Part shown: in pieces, positions 49,577 through 53,650 of the stretch
Numbering within the stretch: position 1 is the first letter of the stretch
Layout: each line of letters starts with the position of its first letter
Assembly: GCA_029547185.1 (NCBI GenBank)
Contig: JAKPPU010000025.1
Location: 1 to 53,650 of the forward strand
Length of the DNA: 53,650 nucleotides
Reading direction: 5' to 3'
Source of the DNA: Deltaproteobacteria bacterium
GTDB taxonomy: Bacteria; Desulfobacterota; Desulfomonilia; UBA1062
The notes under the pieces: generated by a model
What the model saw: the letters and a program-made list of their open reading frames with translations, nothing else
The model's database searches: none
What the model was told of the DNA's origin: nothing
Program-made: the position numbers and the translations under genes

Positions 49577-50233
49577 TTATTTCTGATCCTGCTGGCTTTT
49601 GTACGCCTTCCAGCCGGCCTCAGTGAGGCAGGCTTCGAACATGGCAAGGATCAGCTTGGTCAGGCTGTTGATCGCACTCTCACGGGAGAATCTTTTCTCG
49701 ACGAGGTAGCTGTGGATGACCTGCAGGCACATGCCCACGCAGGCATGGCCGAAGAGCATGGGATCTATGCCCTCGATGACCCCTTCGCTCATCCAGTGCT
49801 GAATGTCTTCTCCGCCGTCTTCGGCGAACCCGGTGAAGTAGTTCCAGATGCTCCAGTCGAGCTCCTCATCGACGCCGAAACCGCCTCGCAAGAGCATGAT
49901 GAACTGCTGGGGATTGGAGTCGATATAGTCGAAAATGGCGCTGAAGGTCTCGTTCAGAACCTTGCTTCGTTCGTTGGGGTTCCAGATATCGACGGGCTCG
50001 CGCAGCCTTTTCACATGGACCCTCAGGTTCTCGAGGCTGTCCATGGTGAGCTGCTGGTAGAGATCTTTCTTGTCGCGGAAATGGTTGTAGAACGTTCCGG
50101 CAGACATGCCAACGGCCTTGACGATATCCATGACCTGCGTATTGTGGTAGCCGTACTTGCTGAAGAGATCGCATGCAGCGGAGATAATTCTTTCTTTGGT
50201 TTCTTCTTTTCTCTTTTCTGATCCTCTGGACAT
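49577..50233 (-). CDS. TetR-family transcriptional regulator (upstream copy)
   Basis: A 218-residue regulator. The HTH (ETKERIISAACDLFSKYGYHN, then MDIVKAVGMSAGTFYNHF) and the ligand-domain FDYIDSNPQQFIMLLRGGFGVDEELDW are close to those of the TetR inside the operon (44974-45645), so the two are paralogues. It is encoded upstream of the acyl-CoA operon on the same strand, with a 290-base gap, and divergent from the amino acid ABC transporter. It may repress either side. Ligand unknown; acyl-CoA is a reasonable inference. Confidence 0.92.
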   Translation of the reverse strand: MSRGSEKRKEETKERIISAACDLFSKYGYHNTQVMDIVKAVGMSAGTFYNHFRDKKDLYQQLTMDSLENLRVHVKRLREPVDIWNPNERSKVLNETFSAIFDYIDSNPQQFIMLLRGGFGVDEELDWSIWNYFTGFAEDGGEDIQHWMSEGVIEGIDPMLFGHACVGMCLQVIHSYLVEKRFSRESAINSLTKLILAMFEACLTEAGWKAYKSQQDQK

Positions 50234-50423
50234 GAGATGTTCCTATACGTATAAATCTAAGCTCTTAATTTTGTTAAGTATGGAAAAATAAGCTCATACA
50301 GGGTGATTGTCAAGAGAATACTTCGGTTCTCTCCTCTAGACGCGCCATAGAAAGTGTGTTAGTCAGTTCTCGGTATAAAGACCCACAAGTCTGGGCTTAT
50401 TCAACCAATAAGGGGAGGAGATT

Positions 50424-51182
50424 ATGAGAAGCATAAGAATCGCTTTTGCTGCTGCACTGATCATGGGGCTGTTCATGGGCACTATCCTGCCGGGACAGGC
50501 TTCGGCACAGGCAAAACGCACCATTACCGTAGCAACTGACGCCACTTGGCCGCCCATGGAGATGGTGGATGCCAACAAGAATATCGTGGGCTTTGACATC
50601 GACTATATGAATGCGATCGCCAAGGAGGCAGGGTTCAATGTTGTCTTCAAGAACACCGCCTGGGACGGAATCTTTGCCGGCCTGCCCGCCGGCAAGTATG
50701 ATGCTGTCATCTCTTCCGTCACCATCACCGACGAGCGCAAAAAAGAGCTCGATTTCTCCGATCCTTATACCTCTGTGGGGCAGATCCTCGTAACCCCGAA
50801 GAACCTTAAAGTGAAGGGCCTTGCCGATATGAAGGGCAAGAAGGTCGGGGCACAGATCGGCACCACCGGCGCTTTTGAGATAAAGAAGGTAAGCGGCGTC
50901 GAACTGAAGACCTATGACGAAGTGGGCCTGGCATTCGCCGACATGGCTGCCGGCAGGATTGAAGGTGTGGTATGCGACAACCCGACCGCCATCAACTTCG
51001 CACTCTACAATAAGGATTACAAGGCAAAGTTCAAGGTCGTGGGCAAGCCCTTCACCCAGGAGAACTACGGCATCGCGGTGAAAAAAGGCAACAAGGAGCT
51101 TGTTGATCTCTTCAACAAGGGCATCAAGGCGGTCAAGGCAAAAGGCCTGGACAAGAAATTCGAGCAGAAGTGGCTCAGGTAA
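50424..51182 (+). CDS. polar amino acid ABC transporter, substrate-binding protein
   Basis: A 252-residue periplasmic binding protein. The Sec signal MRSIRIAFAAALIMGLFMGTILPGQASAQA precedes TITVATDATWPPMEMVDANKNIVGFDIDYMNAIA, the start of the family-3 solute-binding fold; DAVISSVTITDERKKELDFSDPY is the classic domain-swap region. Ligands of this family are glutamine, arginine, histidine and similar. The binding pocket cannot be assigned by eye. The ribosome binding site GGGGAGGAG is strong. Permease and ATPase genes follow in overlapping order. Confidence 0.93.
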   Translation: MRSIRIAFAAALIMGLFMGTILPGQASAQAKRTITVATDATWPPMEMVDANKNIVGFDIDYMNAIAKEAGFNVVFKNTAWDGIFAGLPAGKYDAVISSVTITDERKKELDFSDPYTSVGQILVTPKNLKVKGLADMKGKKVGAQIGTTGAFEIKKVSGVELKTYDEVGLAFADMAAGRIEGVVCDNPTAINFALYNKDYKAKFKVVGKPFTQENYGIAVKKGNKELVDLFNKGIKAVKAKGLDKKFEQKWLR

Positions 51183-51974
51183 AGCAGCAAAAGAAGACAG
51201 AGCTCCTCGATGATCCCCACAAGGTATCCATCGAGGTGGGCGATGGTGCCGCCATCCCCAAGAAGGAGGATGTCGGCCTCTTCACCGCGTGGAGAGTGGC
51301 CTTTTTCGGCGCCATCGCCTGTATCGTCTATCTGGCGGTATTCAAGCAGGACCCTTATCTCAATATCATAAAGTTCATCCCCGACGGCATCTACGTGACA
51401 TTCAAGGTCACGGTGATGGCCATCCTGTTCGCCTTCGTGATCGGGCTTTTCACGGGCCTGGGAAGGATCTCGAAGAACAAGCTCATCAACGGCACGGCCT
51501 CGCTCTATGTCGAGGTGATCCGGGGCATTCCCCTGCTCGTGCAGCTCTTCTACATTTACTACGCCCTGGCGAAGTTCGTCCACGTGCCCGACATCGCGAG
51601 CGCCGTCATCGCCATGGCCGTGTGCTACGGGGCATACATGGGCGAGATCTTCAGGGCAGGCATCCAGTCCATTCCGAAGGGCCAGATGGAGGCGGCACGC
51701 TCTCTGGGCATGACGCCTTCGCAGGCCATGTACCACGTCATCATGCCCCAGGCCTTCAAGACCATCCTGCCGCCCGTGGGCAACGAGTTCGTGGCCCTGC
51801 TCAAGGACTCTTCCCTCGTGTCGATCATTGCCGTGGCGGACCTCTTGAGGAGGGGCAGGGAATATGCATCGGAGACCTTCAACTACTTCGAGGCCTATAC
51901 GGTCATCGCCCTGGTCTACCTCGTCATGACGCTCTTCTTCTCAAAGCTCATCAGCATCATGGAGGAAAAGATCA

Positions 51975-51985
<11 letters not shown>
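51170..51985 (+). CDS. polar amino acid ABC transporter permease
   Basis: A 271-residue HisM/GlnP-type permease with an N-terminal cytoplasmic extension of about 40 residues and about five membrane helices. The EAA loop [24 protein letters not shown] is textbook, as is the [22 protein letters not shown] entry helix. It overlaps the binding-protein gene by 13 bases with a GTG start, so a slightly later start is possible. One permease gene suggests a homodimeric importer with the following ATPase. Confidence 0.92.
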
Positions 51986-52721
<736 letters not shown>

Positions 52722-52781
52722 GAAATTATCGCGGCTATCCCATTGACAACGCCCGCACTCTGTGCAAAAAAGCTTTGCGAT

Positions 52782-52853
52782 GCCAGCGTAGCTCAGTGGT
52801 AGAGCAGCTGATTCGTAATCAGCAGGTCCAGGGTTCAAGTCCCTGCGCTGGCT
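52782..52853 (+). tRNA. tRNA-Thr (CGT)
   Basis: Acceptor GCCAGCG pairs with CGCTGGC; the D-arm is GCTCAGTGGTAGAGC, and the anticodon stem GCTGA/TCAGC closes loop TTCGTAA with anticodon CGT. The T-arm is CAGGG-TTCAAGT-CCCTG. CCA is not encoded. A tyrosine recombinase gene starts its 3' end 60 bases further on, so this tRNA is a likely integration target. Confidence 0.95.
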
Positions 52854-52883
52854 TCATTCTACAGACTTCAGATTTTCAAAAAA

Positions 52884-52913
52884 GTGACTACAAGTGACTA
52901 CACCCTGTAGTCA
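52884..52913. repeat. GTGACTACA repeats and palindrome beside the recombinase gene
   Basis: GTGACTACA occurs at 52884-52892 and 52894-52902, and the second copy forms a perfect palindrome TGACTACA-CCC-TGTAGTCA (52895-52913) ending at the recombinase stop codon. Two further direct copies 12 bp apart lie within the gene (53293-53301 and 53305-53313). They may be recombinase-binding arms or simply chance plus a terminator stem. Confidence 0.4.
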
Positions 52914-53618
52914 TCATCCTTCCATCTCTATGGCCGTGACAGCATCCTGCTTCCGGGACATGGCCACATGGGTGTAGATCTGCGTGGTTGAGAGCTCCTC
53001 GTGGCCCAGGAGCTCCTGGATGGTCCTGAGATCCTGGTCCGCCTCGAGGAGATGTGTGGCGAAGGAATGGCGGAACATATGGGGCGTGATCCTGCCCGTG
53101 ATCCCGGCATTTCGCATGGCCGTCTTGATGGGCTTCCGTATGTCTGTGAGGACCTTTCCTGTCTTCCGGGAAGGAAAGAGAAGATCGCCCTTATACTTCT
53201 TCTTGTCCAGGCGTGCGAGCTGCTCCTTCACGGCTTCCTGGGCTGTCTTTGTGAGCGGCACCTTTCTCTGCTTGTCTCCCTTTCCCAGGACGGTGACTAC
53301 ACCGGTGACTACATCTGACTTCCGGAGCCGGCATATCTCGTCCTTGCGAAGCCCTGCGGAGTACATGACGATGAAGAGAGGCCTGCGCTCCTCTCCAAGG
53401 GCCTTGAAGAAGGCGGCCACCTGTTCCCGGCTTATGACCTCAGGCACCTTGCGTTTGTGAGGGAGCATCTCGAATTTGGCCGGCGGCTCGCAGTATTTCT
53501 TCTCGGCACCCCAGGCGATCAGACGGCGGAGGCACATGAGCTCGAGGTTGATGGCACGGTGGATCTTTTTCTTGTCGTCCTCGGTGCGCTTTGTCATTGC
53601 CGGTGCTAAAAGTCCCAA
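52914..53618 (-). CDS. tyrosine recombinase/integrase (5' part at window edge)
   Basis: A XerC/D-like or phage-type integrase whose catalytic domain is complete: Arg in SAGLRKDEICRL, Lys in GKGDKQRKVPL, HxxR in HMFRHSFATHL, and GHEELSTTQIYTH with the nucleophilic Tyr. The N-terminal DNA-binding domain is short (INLELMCLRRLIAWGAEKKYC, about 50 residues before the catalytic part). The frame remains open to the window end, so the true start may be outside; within the window the first ATG is at 53597 and a TTG at 53618. Adjacent to tRNA-Thr, it probably marks an integrated element extending rightwards. Confidence 0.85.
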   Translation of the reverse strand: MGLLAPAMTKRTEDDKKKIHRAINLELMCLRRLIAWGAEKKYCEPPAKFEMLPHKRKVPEVISREQVAAFFKALGEERRPLFIVMYSAGLRKDEICRLRKSDVVTGVVTVLGKGDKQRKVPLTKTAQEAVKEQLARLDKKKYKGDLLFPSRKTGKVLTDIRKPIKTAMRNAGITGRITPHMFRHSFATHLLEADQDLRTIQELLGHEELSTTQIYTHVAMSRKQDAVTAIEMEG

Positions 53619-53650
53619 AAGTATCGGAATAAAAAGTCCCCCAAATTGAG

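Overview
This window looks like chromosomal DNA from an anaerobic, GC-rich delta-type proteobacterium (Desulfobacterota). I infer a syntrophic or aromatic-degrading relative of Syntrophorhabdus/Syntrophus. The basis is gene content: HgdC-type activases with 2-hydroxyacyl-CoA dehydratase/benzoyl-CoA reductase-like subunits, an acetyl-CoA-synthase-like protein with a CooC-type ATPase, acyl-CoA dehydrogenases, CarD, a class I adenylate cyclase and a FadL porin. No marker in the window fixes the species.

Layout. 1-8.8 kb: a partial tRNA-Phe, small metal-ribbon and DUF3783 proteins, plsC, then a compact minus-strand housekeeping run carD - PIN/TRAM - ispD - ispF - cysS - uvrB - Kdo-kinase-like. 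8.8-16.9 kb: lgt (behind three consecutive hairpins), a class I adenylate cyclase, an omega-amidase-type hydrolase, an MlaF-like ATPase, UspA, a lipoprotein, a zinc-ribbon membrane protein, a release-factor-like GGQ protein, an AEC transporter and a HAD hydrolase. 16.9-25.1 kb: a B12-radical SAM enzyme, an NtrC-type two-component system, a divergent small-RNA locus, purM-purN and two minor pseudopilins. 25.1-36.3 kb: rhomboid-TPR, alpha/beta hydrolase, HflK/HflC, FadL, a bactofilin-like membrane protein, a flavin-type oxidase, an ADP-ribosylglycohydrolase, a second small RNA, a radical SAM protein and an enoyl-CoA hydratase. 36.3-50.2 kb: a long minus-strand operon for CoA-thioester chemistry. 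50.4-52.7 kb: a polar amino acid ABC transporter. 52.8 kb to the end: tRNA-Thr(CGT) and a tyrosine recombinase, a likely island border.

Most interesting are two paralogous intergenic RNAs that I do not recognise from any described family (22062-22136 plus strand; 34151-34225 minus strand). They share an AAACAAAC tract, an identical 11-nt pyrimidine-rich block containing CCTCCT (an anti-Shine-Dalgarno mimic) and an 8-bp terminator hairpin followed by 7-8 T. The first copy lies behind a near-consensus sigma-54 -24/-12 element. About 115-140 bp further upstream are two perfect TGTATA-N5-TATACA palindromes 32 bp apart, and next to them, divergently, lie a ZraS/AtoS-like kinase and a sigma-54 activator carrying GAFTGA. 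The arrangement resembles CbrAB-CrcZ of Pseudomonas but uses a different RNA.

The second system is the 36.3-49.3 kb operon. It holds two HgdC-like activases, two paralogous HgdA-like subunits, one HgdB-like subunit, three helical proteins of unknown function (two clearly related to each other), a shortened CdhC/ACS-beta-like protein with a CooC-like ATPase that keeps the CXC pair at residues 112/114, two acyl-CoA dehydrogenases lacking the usual catalytic Glu, and a TetR regulator; a second, paralogous TetR gene lies just upstream. I infer a catabolic module for an unusual dehydration or reduction of a CoA thioester; the substrate cannot be read from the sequence.
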